Assembly (NCBI RefSeq): GCF_000661955.1
Contig: NZ_CP007597.1
Span: forward strand, 2,163,605-2,227,604
Length of the DNA: 64,000 bases
Direction of reading: 5' to 3'
From: Stenotrophomonas rhizophila
GTDB lineage: Bacteria; Pseudomonadota; Gammaproteobacteria; Xanthomonadales; Xanthomonadaceae
Position numbers and translations under genes: made by a program. Below the pieces are notes generated by a model, which worked only from the letters and a program-made list of their open reading frames with translations, did no database searches and was not told the DNA's origin. Below are positions 49,268 to 57,702 of this stretch, piece after piece; position 1 is the first letter of the stretch, and each line of letters opens with the position of its first letter.

Positions 49268-50416
49268 TTACAGGCCCAGCGCCTTGGCCTTCAGGGCGTC
49301 ATAGTCGTCCTGGGTGATCAGCCCCAGATCGAGCATTTCCTTGGCCTTCTTCAGCTTGGCCACCGGGTCATCGGCGGCCGGCGCTGCCGGGGCGACCGGT
49401 TGCTGCAGGCTGCCGGCACCGAACATGCCCGAGGCCATGCCCACGCCCACCAGGCCGGCCGCGCCGCCGTTCTCACCGGCCGACTGGATGCCCTGGGCAA
49501 CGCTGGCCTGCAGGTTGGAATTGCCCCGCGCACCGGCCAGCGCGTCAGCGCGCTGCACGGTCTTGAGCAGTTCGCGGGTGTTGGCGTCGTACTCGATGGA
49601 GACAATGGCGGTCTTGACGATGGCCAGGCCGCGGTCGGACTTCCACTGGTAGGCCTGCTCGACGGCGTCGGACAGGCTCTTGGCGAAGCCCAGCGAGTCC
49701 TGCTGCAGCTTGGTGATGCGGTTGCCCTTGCCCGGATCGTTGGTATACAGGCTGAAGGCCGGCGCCAGGGAGCCCACCACTTCGTTGAACAGCTGGCTGG
49801 CCGCGGCGTTGTCCAGGTCGGTGAAGTCGAACACCTGGCCCGGCTGCAGGTAGCTGGCCGGCACGAAGTTCTTCACGAACAGGATGGGATCGACGATCTT
49901 CAGCGTGTACGAGCCGCGCGTGACCGCGCCCACCTGCGTGCCCAGGAAACCGTCGTCCCAGTAGATCTCGGACTGGGTGCCGAAGCGGTTGTCGGGCAGC
50001 TCCTTGAGCGAGACGAAGTACGCCGCCTGCTGCGCGCCGGGCTGGCCGCCGAACTTGAAGCGCTCCCAGCTCTGCTTGATCAGCGGGGTAACCACGCCAT
50101 CGCCGGCGAAGATCGACTGCGAATTCAGGTCATCGGAGCGCCATTCGTAGCCACCCGGCTCGGCAACGAAGCCGGTGATGGCCCCGTCCTGGAACAGCAG
50201 CAGGCCGTAGCCTTCGGGGACGACGATCTTCGACCCGTTGCTGATGATGTTGGACGAGGCGCTGGTGTTGGACCCGCGCCCGGCATTGGTGCCGCGCGGG
50301 ACCGCCGCGAACAGCGCCGCCGTGGACGGCAGGCCGGCGGGCACGGTGAAGAAATCCTTCCACTGGTCCGCCAGAACGCCGCCAACTGCACCCTTCACCG
50401 CCTGTACCAGACCCAT
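49268..50416 (-). CDS. SPFH-domain protein with C-terminal SHOCT-like motif
   Basis: A 382-residue protein starting MGLVQAVKGAVGGVLADQW. The middle (about 65-300) is an SPFH/Band-7 domain of the type sometimes labelled virion core protein (VPEGYGLLLFQDGAITGF, YFVSLKELPDNRFGT, YDANTRELLKTVQRADALA). A Gly/Ala linker precedes a SHOCT-like end (DPVAKLKKAKEMLDLGLITQ, then DDYDALKAKAL). It forms membrane-associated oligomers in the family. GGAG precedes ATG 50416. It is first gene of the operon with the zinc-ribbon and small membrane proteins. Confidence 0.85.
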   Translation of the reverse strand: MGLVQAVKGAVGGVLADQWKDFFTVPAGLPSTAALFAAVPRGTNAGRGSNTSASSNIISNGSKIVVPEGYGLLLFQDGAITGFVAEPGGYEWRSDDLNSQSIFAGDGVVTPLIKQSWERFKFGGQPGAQQAAYFVSLKELPDNRFGTQSEIYWDDGFLGTQVGAVTRGSYTLKIVDPILFVKNFVPASYLQPGQVFDFTDLDNAAASQLFNEVVGSLAPAFSLYTNDPGKGNRITKLQQDSLGFAKSLSDAVEQAYQWKSDRGLAIVKTAIVSIEYDANTRELLKTVQRADALAGARGNSNLQASVAQGIQSAGENGGAAGLVGVGMASGMFGAGSLQQPVAPAAPAADDPVAKLKKAKEMLDLGLITQDDYDALKAKALGL

Positions 50417-50686
50417 GGCCAACTCCGTGTCGTTCGTGGACGGGCAGGGTGCCCGCCGTACCTGCAGGACTATATCAGGCACCGGGAAGAGGGCCACAGG
50501 AGCGGGCAAGGGCAGGCCAGGGGGGAGGCTTCGGCATCGGCCGGCGCCGATCGGTTCGGGCGCGACAGGCGCACCCGGCATGCACGGCATTGCGAAGCCG
50601 ACGCCGCTGATGCCACGATGGCCGGCCATCAGCAGGGCAGGGGCGGCGCACGGCGCGGCGCATCTGCGGCACGGAGGCAGCACCGA

Positions 50687-51277
50687 ATGAGTGGCGTGGA
50701 CATCATCAAGCAGTTCGTCGAAGGCCGGCTCGCACCGCGCGCATTCGAGCAGTGCCTCCACACCGACGCGGCGCTGCAGACGCTGCTTGAGGGTGAACGG
50801 GACCTGCCGGCCTACGTGGCAGAGCCCGATCTGTACCTGTACCTGATCAGCCAGGACTACCAGAGCCTGGCGTGCATCTACAACGTCCAGACCCTGCTGT
50901 CCGAACGGCTCGACAGCCAGGGCATTGCGCATGCCGTGGACGACACCCACGAGCGCCGCTTCACGCTGGCCCTCAATGCCCAGCCGAAATGGCTGTCACT
51001 GCCCCCGGCGTACATCGCCCGCTTCATGGCCGATCACGATGGGCTGGATCCGAAGGCCCTGCAGACGGCGTTGAAAGCGGCGATCACGCGTGACTTCCGC
51101 TACCTGAAAGCGCCGCCCAAGTGGCTGCAGGGGCCGGAATGGCCGCTGGCCGACGACGTGCCGATGGTGTTCGTCGGGCAACTGGACATCCGCGGGCTGG
51201 GCCACGATATCGGCCAGGCCTATCTGTTCTTCGACGCGCAGCAGCAGCGGTTCCATACCGTCAGCCAGCGCTGCTGA
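50687..51277 (+). CDS. Unrecognised soluble protein, YwqG/DUF1963-like ending
   Basis: A 196-residue protein without signal peptide or membrane helix, starting MSGVDIIKQFVEGRLAPRAF. The N-terminal half is helical and acidic (LPAYVAEPDLYLYLISQDY). The end, MVFVGQLDI followed by AYLFFD, resembles DUF1963/YwqG proteins, some of which are immunity proteins, but the match is short. A GGAGG stretch lies about 12 bp before the ATG. It is divergent from the SPFH operon and convergent, 6 bp apart, with the autotransporter gene. Function unknown. Confidence 0.65.
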   Translation: MSGVDIIKQFVEGRLAPRAFEQCLHTDAALQTLLEGERDLPAYVAEPDLYLYLISQDYQSLACIYNVQTLLSERLDSQGIAHAVDDTHERRFTLALNAQPKWLSLPPAYIARFMADHDGLDPKALQTALKAAITRDFRYLKAPPKWLQGPEWPLADDVPMVFVGQLDIRGLGHDIGQAYLFFDAQQQRFHTVSQRC

Positions 51278-51283
51278 GCGCAG

Positions 51284-54200
51284 CTACCAGTTCCAGCGCA
51301 TGCCCACCTTGCCGTTCCACGCGGTTTCATCGCCATCGAAGCTCCAGCTGTAGTCGACGTCGGCGTACAGGTACCCGGTCTGGGTCAGTTGCCATGTCCC
51401 GCCGATGCCGATCTCTGCCCAGGAGCCGCCCATGTCGACGGCGAACGGCACGGTGCCGCTGTTGCTGGCGAAGGTGGCCCGGGGCGTGCCGCGGAATTCG
51501 TGCCACACGTTGCCACGCAGCCACCCCGTACTGCTCCGCGCTTCGCCTTGTTCCGTGACGCGCAGGTCGTTGCGGCTCAAGCGTGCTCCGACGCGGCCCA
51601 CCAGCCAATCGCCGTCGCTGAAGCGCACCTGCGCCGTGGCGTCATGCAGGCTGTCCACGTCGACCTGCTGCCAGATCACCTGTGCCTGCGGTTCCAGCCG
51701 CCAACGCCCGTCCTCACTGCGGGCGCCATCGCCCTCGTTGAGGATGAACGGCCATCCGCCTTCCAACGACAGCGCCAGACCGTCGGCGTCGAGGAAGCTG
51801 TCGGGCATGCGCGGCGACTGCAGGCGCATGTCATACCAGGTGTACTGCGCCACCGCATCCAGGTAGGCACCCTTGGCGGAGAACGCCGTCCAGTAGGCGC
51901 CCACCGACCCGGCCTTGAAGCGATCGGTGCCGGCATGGAACCGGTAGTCCAGGAAGTTGTGCCGCACCTCGCCCTTGCCCTTGCCGTAGGCGAGGTAGAA
52001 ACCGCCGTGACGCCGGCTGAGATCGTCGGCGTCGATGCGGCGGTGGAGATCGGCGCCGATCTGCAGCGCATCGAAACGGTAGTCGAAGTCCGGGCCGCGA
52101 TCGCCATAGATGCCACGGCGGCCGCCATCGTGCTCGCCATCGTGGCCTACGTAGCGCATCCAGGCGCCATTGAAGCCGCTGCGCGCGGAATCCAGGTCGT
52201 CGCGCTGGCGTAGCAGCTGCTCGTCGCCGACGCGCTCGTGCAGGGTGTCGAGCAGGCTGCGACCGTAGGCCTGCGCCATCGCGGGCAGGGCGACCACCAG
52301 CGACACCTCCTGGCGGTAGGCCGGGGTGGGCGGTGGCGCTGGCATCGGTGGATCCGGTGGCGGGGGATCAGGCGGGGGCGGTGCCGGCGGCGGTGCAGGG
52401 CAGCGCGGCGTGGGCGCACCGGGCGCGGCGCAGTCGATCACCGAGCGCAGGTACCAGCTGTTCTCCACGTCAGCGCCGGAAGCGCTGGCGGCACCGCCGC
52501 GATACAGGAAGTACTCGTAGGGTCCGGCCACGACGGGTGCGGCCAGCCTGAAGTTGTCTGCCGTGCTGGTGGCGTTGAGGGTCTGTACCACGCGGATGCC
52601 GTCGGACACGGTGAGGTCACCGAGGCCGCCACTGCGGTGGATGTCCAGCAGGCCGGGGCCGCTGCTGCTGCCATCCACCACCACCAGCTGGTCCGACGGA
52701 GACGCATCGTCGGCAAGCCAGGTGTTAATCGCCAGCGTGCCGTCGCCGCCATAGCGCGACACCGTGAGCGTCTTGTAGCTCGCCGCCAGCGCAGGGTCGC
52801 CGCCCGGTGGCGAGAACACGATCCGGCTCGCACCGTTGACCAGCGTGGTGAGGGTCGAGGTGCCGGTCAGGTTCCAGAGGGTGTCCTGCAGGACCACGGT
52901 GGACACGCTGCCGGGCAGGGTGACGGCCGCACCGGTCAGTGTGCTGCCGGTGGCGGTGATAGCCGCGACCGTCGGCGTTTCTGCGGCGGGCAATGGCGCT
53001 GCCAGAGCCTGTGGCAGCGGTACCGGCGGGTCGTCGGGGGGCAGGTCGGGCGGCACCACGGGTACAACCGCGTCGAGGCCGTCGAAATCGGCGATGGCGC
53101 CGACCTTCAACCACAGATCGCGGCCTTGTACCGTGCTGCCGAGCAGGTCGACCTGCGCTGCGCCGATTGCGCCCACGCCGGGGCCGTCTGCACTGACCAG
53201 CGACGATCGGCTGATCAGTGCAGACGCCGCCGCCGGATCGCCCCGCACCAGCAACGCCGCCGCGCCGACGCCGGTTGTGGCCAGCACGGAATCGTCGACC
53301 TCCACGCGGCCACCGTTCCAGGCCACGGCGGCATGCGCCAGCGCGCCGCCGGTACTCACCCGGCTGCCACCGCCCAGCAGCAGCCGCCCGTTGTCGGCCC
53401 AGGCGATCAGGCCGTGCGCCTGCACGCCGCTGGTGGTGATGGCGCTGGCCTGCGCCGTCAGCAGGCTGTCGGCATAGGCCGCCAGCCCATAGCCATGCAG
53501 GCCACTGGTGGTGACGGTGAGGCCGGTGCCACGGATTTCACCGGCCCCGGCGGCACGCGCACCGATGGAATCGAAGCCGCGTGTGGCAACAGTGACGTTG
53601 GCAACCGTTGCCACCGCACCAACGCCCTGTATGTTGAATCCCTCGCTGGTGTCGCCCAGGGTGGTGATGCTGTTGCGCGCGCCATTGGCCTGGCCGGTTG
53701 CCGGATCGACATTCATCCAGACCCGGCCACCGGCCGTGCCGACGTACACGCCGTGACCGGCGATGCCCGAGGCGACGAACGCGGTGGGATCGGTGATGGC
53801 GGTGCCGCTGGTGTCCAACGGTCGGCCGAAGGTGGGCAGGGCCAGATCGGTGCCGAGCAGCACGCCGGTGTAGATCGTGTCGCCGCTGGATATCAGGGTG
53901 CCGGCGGTGCCGCCGCCGGCATTGAGTGTCATTGCCGGGCGCCCGGCGTTGATGATGATCAGGCCGGCACTGTCGATGGTGCCGCCCGTGGCGTTCAAGC
54001 CGATGCCGCCCGACCCGCCGCCGCCGATGTACAGGTTGCGCGCGGTGATCCGGGTGGCTGCGCCATCGGCACGGACGCCACCTCCACTTCCCGACGTGGT
54101 GAGCGCACTGTCGCGGATGCTCACCTGCGCGCCCGCCTGGCCGTATACGCCGTTCGAATTAAGGGCGGTGGTGCGCACGTCCAGTTGCGTGAGCGTGGCC

Positions 54201-55945
54201 TGCGGCCCGGCGACACCGGCTACGCCCTGCACCAGCACGCCATTGGCGTTGATGCCGTGCGTGACGATCTGGGTGTTGGCCGCCTGCAGCCGCGAAGTGG
54301 CCGCCGCCGACTGCGCCACCAGCACGCCGGTACTGTTGTTGCCAAACGTCTCGATCCGCGTTGCCGTGGCCAGGGGCGTGCCGTCGGCCGCCACGTCCAG
54401 CCACAGCGTGCCGCCACTGGCGGACACCTGCGCACCGTTCGCGCCGGTGGTGCCAGTGGCGACGTAGGCAGCGGGATCGGTGGTCACGTTGCCACCGGCA
54501 TCCACCGGCAGACCATAACTGGCCGACGCAGGGTCGGTGCCGAGCTGGACGCCGGTCAGGATGGCGTTGCCTTGGCTGATCAGGCTGCCGCCGCTGGCCA
54601 CCTGCAGGCCGACCGCCGCATTGCCCCCTGCGATGCCGGACGTGAATACCTGGCTGCCGCGGAGCCTCAGCGTGCCCGTGTCCAGCGCATGCGCCCCGAT
54701 TGCGCCATTGAGCAGGGTGGAGATGCGCAGGCCGTCCGCGGTGAGCGTGCTGCCGGCGCCCTCGGCGCGCAATGCATGGCCGGTCTGTCCGGCGGCGATG
54801 ACCACGCCGGGCGTGCCGCCCAGCACCACCGTGCTGCCGCCACTGGCCATCACGCCATGCGCGTTCTGGCCGGCCACGCGCACATCCAGCCCATCGATCT
54901 GCAGCTGTGACGCGGCTGTGGCCGACACCCCGTGCGCGGCGATACCGGTCGCGTTGATGGTCAAGCCACTCACCGTGCCCTGCGCATCCGCAAAGGCCAA
55001 CCCGACCGCACCGGTACCGCTGGTGTCGATGGACAGCTGCGAGGCCTGCAGCTGCGCGCCGCTGGCAAAGCGCCCGCCGCTGTTGTAATTGCCGCGGGTA
55101 ATGACATTCACCCCGTGCACGGTGAAGCGGGCCCCGCTGGTGCCATTCAACCCGTGGCTGCCGCTGGCCGCGCCCGCGCCGGTACCGAGGATGTAGATCG
55201 AGGTAGTGCCGGCGGTGGGGTTTCCTGCGCCGTCCACGTTCAACCGGACCGTGCCATCGCTGGCGCTGATGCCGTGCGCCGCCGTGGCGGCCTTGCCGAC
55301 GTAGGCGCTGGGATCGGTGACCAGCGCGCCACCCGCGTCGACCGGCAGCCCGTAGGTGGCGGGATTGCCGGATTGCGTGCCAAGCACGATGCCGGTGGCA
55401 ATGACATCGCCCGTGCCGATGAAACTGCCGCCGGCCACTTGGATACCCTCGCTGTTGGCCAGCGACGTATACAGGCGCGTACCGTTGGAGGTCAGCGTGG
55501 TGCCCGCTTCAACGCGCGCCGCCGGGCCGCCGGGCCCGAGCCGGCTGACCGTTGAACCGGCCGCCAGGAAGTTGATCGCGCCGCCATTGGTCGAGCAGAC
55601 CGTGGCGGTGTTGGCGGCACTGGTGATCAGGGCCACCGCACCGCTGGCGTTGATCACGCCGCCGTTGGCTGCATAGAACGCCGGTGCGCCCGCCACCGTG
55701 GGGGCATAGGTGCCACCGGCGACGGCCACGGTGCCGCCGTCTGCGCGCACCTGCTGGGGCGGCACGGTGGCCGGCACCGTGATGCAGGTGGCCGCGTCCA
55801 CGCTCTGCGCCAGGGCCGTCACCGGGGCGGTCGCCAGCACGCCGAGCAGGATCAATCCTGACGGTGACGTGCCGTGGAGGTGGCGGGTTTTCACGCGGGG
55901 AAAGTGCGCCGCCCGTTGCGTGGGCGTCTGTTCTTTCCTGCCCAT
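51284..55945 (-). CDS. Large autotransporter (type Va)
   Basis: A 1553-residue protein. It has a long extended signal peptide (basic start, then SGLILLGVLATAPVTALAQ), a Gly/Ala/Thr-rich beta-helix passenger, a Pro-rich linker (PPPPDPPPPDPPMP, about 1200) and a C-terminal beta-barrel of about 280 residues ending in the aromatic WNW, as BamA substrates do. Within the passenger a segment (GLPVDAGG...TDP.AYV) occurs three times, near residues 180, 460 and 690. It should be displayed on or released from the outer membrane as an adhesin-like or self-associating protein. ATG 55945 is preferred to 56008. Confidence 0.9.
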   Translation of the reverse strand: MGRKEQTPTQRAAHFPRVKTRHLHGTSPSGLILLGVLATAPVTALAQSVDAATCITVPATVPPQQVRADGGTVAVAGGTYAPTVAGAPAFYAANGGVINASGAVALITSAANTATVCSTNGGAINFLAAGSTVSRLGPGGPAARVEAGTTLTSNGTRLYTSLANSEGIQVAGGSFIGTGDVIATGIVLGTQSGNPATYGLPVDAGGALVTDPSAYVGKAATAAHGISASDGTVRLNVDGAGNPTAGTTSIYILGTGAGAASGSHGLNGTSGARFTVHGVNVITRGNYNSGGRFASGAQLQASQLSIDTSGTGAVGLAFADAQGTVSGLTINATGIAAHGVSATAASQLQIDGLDVRVAGQNAHGVMASGGSTVVLGGTPGVVIAAGQTGHALRAEGAGSTLTADGLRISTLLNGAIGAHALDTGTLRLRGSQVFTSGIAGGNAAVGLQVASGGSLISQGNAILTGVQLGTDPASASYGLPVDAGGNVTTDPAAYVATGTTGANGAQVSASGGTLWLDVAADGTPLATATRIETFGNNSTGVLVAQSAAATSRLQAANTQIVTHGINANGVLVQGVAGVAGPQATLTQLDVRTTALNSNGVYGQAGAQVSIRDSALTTSGSGGGVRADGAATRITARNLYIGGGGSGGIGLNATGGTIDSAGLIIINAGRPAMTLNAGGGTAGTLISSGDTIYTGVLLGTDLALPTFGRPLDTSGTAITDPTAFVASGIAGHGVYVGTAGGRVWMNVDPATGQANGARNSITTLGDTSEGFNIQGVGAVATVANVTVATRGFDSIGARAAGAGEIRGTGLTVTTSGLHGYGLAAYADSLLTAQASAITTSGVQAHGLIAWADNGRLLLGGGSRVSTGGALAHAAVAWNGGRVEVDDSVLATTGVGAAALLVRGDPAAASALISRSSLVSADGPGVGAIGAAQVDLLGSTVQGRDLWLKVGAIADFDGLDAVVPVVPPDLPPDDPPVPLPQALAAPLPAAETPTVAAITATGSTLTGAAVTLPGSVSTVVLQDTLWNLTGTSTLTTLVNGASRIVFSPPGGDPALAASYKTLTVSRYGGDGTLAINTWLADDASPSDQLVVVDGSSSGPGLLDIHRSGGLGDLTVSDGIRVVQTLNATSTADNFRLAAPVVAGPYEYFLYRGGAASASGADVENSWYLRSVIDCAAPGAPTPRCPAPPPAPPPPDPPPPDPPMPAPPPTPAYRQEVSLVVALPAMAQAYGRSLLDTLHERVGDEQLLRQRDDLDSARSGFNGAWMRYVGHDGEHDGGRRGIYGDRGPDFDYRFDALQIGADLHRRIDADDLSRRHGGFYLAYGKGKGEVRHNFLDYRFHAGTDRFKAGSVGAYWTAFSAKGAYLDAVAQYTWYDMRLQSPRMPDSFLDADGLALSLEGGWPFILNEGDGARSEDGRWRLEPQAQVIWQQVDVDSLHDATAQVRFSDGDWLVGRVGARLSRNDLRVTEQGEARSSTGWLRGNVWHEFRGTPRATFASNSGTVPFAVDMGGSWAEIGIGGTWQLTQTGYLYADVDYSWSFDGDETAWNGKVGMRWNW

Positions 55946-56338
55946 GGTCTTTCCCCGCTCAACTGGACCGACCGTGGCATTTACCCACCGGCAACGCGGG
56001 CGCGCCACCGTACTAGTTGGGCAACGGCACCAGTATTTCTACCAGTTGCCTGGGCGACGGCGCAGGTGGCGGAAGTCCAGGCACCGCACGGTGCGGGCCT
56101 TCACGCCGCCGCATAAACATCCCCTGCGATGGATAATGCGCACTTTCTACTTTTGCGACGTTGAGCACGTAATTCCAAAGAGTTACGTCCATACTCCGAT
56201 CCAACTGCAGGAGCGGATGCAACGTCCGCCTACTGGCCCGGATTCGATTATCAGGCACGCTGCAGATGTGGGAAATGTGATTGAAACGGGGTGTGATTTT
56301 CAGGCTCATACGATCGTCCACATGCAAGGGGGCAGGGG
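55946..56338. other. Divergent promoter region between autotransporter and exported cluster
   Basis: This 393-bp gap holds no gene that I can support. It is noticeably less GC-rich than its neighbours, fitting promoters for both directions. A direct repeat TGTGATT occurs at 56276-56282 and 56292-56298, 16 bp apart, about 45-60 bp before the start at 56339; it could be a pair of activator half-sites, for example for a Crp/Clp-type protein, although the usual inverted arrangement is missing. Confidence 0.4.
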
Positions 56339-56749
56339 ATGCGTACGCGAACCGTTGGGTTGCTTCTCATCGGCATGGTTGCCTTGCTGGGTGCTGCAGG
56401 CACGGCCGTGGCGGAGTTGCCGAAAAACATGATCTTCTTCATGTCGGGCACTGCCTGCCCGGCGGGCAGCAGCCGGCTGGTCAATGCAAATGGCCGCATG
56501 CTGCTGGTGGCGAACGATCCCGGTGCGATCGGCTCGACCTCGGGCAAGGCCCTCGCAGACCGCGAAGATCGCAAACACAAACACAAGGCGAAGGTGTCGG
56601 CCACGCTGAACGAGCACTCGATCTCGGCCGCCAGCAGTTGCTGCAACAGTCAATCGACAGGCAAGGGCGCGCATTCGGCGGATGTGGAAACCGATGAATC
56701 CGCCTCGGCGCTTCCCTTCGTCCAGCTGCTGGCCTGCAAGGTCGACTGA
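56339..56749 (+). CDS. Exported single-domain Cys/HxH protein, tail-collar-like
   Basis: A 136-residue protein. Signal peptide MRTRTVGLLLIGMVALLGA with cleavage about residue 25 (AVA-ELP). The mature part has FFMSGTACPAGSSRLV, GRMLL, HKHKAKV, SCCNS and a final LLACK. The same order (F..G..CP.G, GR.., HxH..GK, CC, L.CK) appears twice in the next protein. It recalls phage tail-collar domains, where an HxH pair binds metal. Four cysteines could give two disulfides. Function unknown. AAGGGGG precedes the start. Confidence 0.75.
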   Translation: MRTRTVGLLLIGMVALLGAAGTAVAELPKNMIFFMSGTACPAGSSRLVNANGRMLLVANDPGAIGSTSGKALADREDRKHKHKAKVSATLNEHSISAASSCCNSQSTGKGAHSADVETDESASALPFVQLLACKVD

Positions 56750-56859
56750 CCGGCAACGTCATCGTCCGCTTCACCATCCACGTGTTGCCCGGGTGCGTCA
56801 TGCCCGGCATGCGCGTGGCTCCGGCTGCATTCGGCTCGCTCTCACTTCACAGGTGCGAC

Positions 56860-57672
56860 ATGGCTATCACGCGTCGGTTCCATCGGCCTCTCCTGGCCCC
56901 GTTTTCCATCGCGCTTCTCCTGTCCGCGCTGGCTCCGCAGATCGCCGCGGCGGCTGACGCCATGCCATTCTTCACCGAGGCGTACTTCGCCGGCGCCTGT
57001 CCGGAAGGCTGGACATCGGTCGACGGGGCCAAGGGCCGCTTCGTGGTGCCCGCGCCGCTGGGGGCCGGCGTTGGCGGCTTCGCAGGCGATGCGCTGGACG
57101 GCAAGAACGCGCCCAAGCACCTGCACGAGCGCATCAGCGGCAAGGTGTCGCTGCCATCGAAGAATTTCGTGCTGATCGGCGGCTGCTGCAACGGCAACCT
57201 GGGCGACTCCGGTGAGTACCCGGTCAGCGGGGCATCGGAGGCGGCCAGCGGCGATCTGCCCTACGCGCAGTACGGGCTCTGCATCAAAACCTCGAACCCG
57301 GACGGGTCAACGGTGCCCTCGGGCGTGATGACCTTCATGGCGCAGACCCTGTGCCCGGCAACATGGGAAGCGGAGAACTCGGTGGCCGGGCGTTACATCG
57401 TGGCCCTTCCCGACAACGGCACGCCGTACTACCAGTTCGGCGGCAAGCCGCTGGAGCCCAGCGAAGTCCGCAACCACGTGCACGGCGTGCAGGGAAAAAT
57501 CGCGTTCAGCGGTCACGACATTACAGGCGCCAGCGGATGCTGCGCCAGCGGCTATGCGTCCAAGGGCGACTTCAGCATCGTGGACGGCAAGACCGTTCCC
57601 GTGGCCACACAGCCGTCCGACAGCGCCGTCCAGGCGCCGTACTACACGGCGCTGATGTGCAAAAAGCAGTGA
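56860..57672 (+). CDS. Exported double-domain Cys/HxH protein, tail-collar-like
   Basis: A 270-residue protein with signal peptide (cleavage about residue 32, AAA-ADA). Two copies of the domain follow. Copy 1: FFTEAYFAGACPEGWT, GRFVV, KHLHERISGK, GGCCNG, YGLCIK. Copy 2: FMAQTLCPATWE, GRYIV, NHVHGVQGK, SGCCASG, ALMCKK. Each has the CP, HxH, CC and terminal C-K landmarks. The domain resembles tail-collar folds and could bind metal or sugar as a trimer. It is 110 bp downstream of its single-domain relative. Confidence 0.78.
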   Translation: MAITRRFHRPLLAPFSIALLLSALAPQIAAAADAMPFFTEAYFAGACPEGWTSVDGAKGRFVVPAPLGAGVGGFAGDALDGKNAPKHLHERISGKVSLPSKNFVLIGGCCNGNLGDSGEYPVSGASEAASGDLPYAQYGLCIKTSNPDGSTVPSGVMTFMAQTLCPATWEAENSVAGRYIVALPDNGTPYYQFGGKPLEPSEVRNHVHGVQGKIAFSGHDITGASGCCASGYASKGDFSIVDGKTVPVATQPSDSAVQAPYYTALMCKKQ

Positions 57673-57702
57673 TGCCCATCCACCAGGCGCAGGGAGAGCA
57701 GC

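Noticed and set aside
48047..50686. In-frame upstream extension of the gene at 50687
   Set aside because: The extension runs antisense to the zinc-ribbon and SPFH genes; ATG 50687 gives a sensible protein.
52238..54910. An 890-codon open frame on the + strand
   Set aside because: Antisense to the repetitive autotransporter passenger; Gly/Arg-rich shadow.
56339..57672. Prophage tail genes
   Set aside because: The collar-like proteins have signal peptides and many Cys, and no other phage structural, lysis or integrase gene is nearby.
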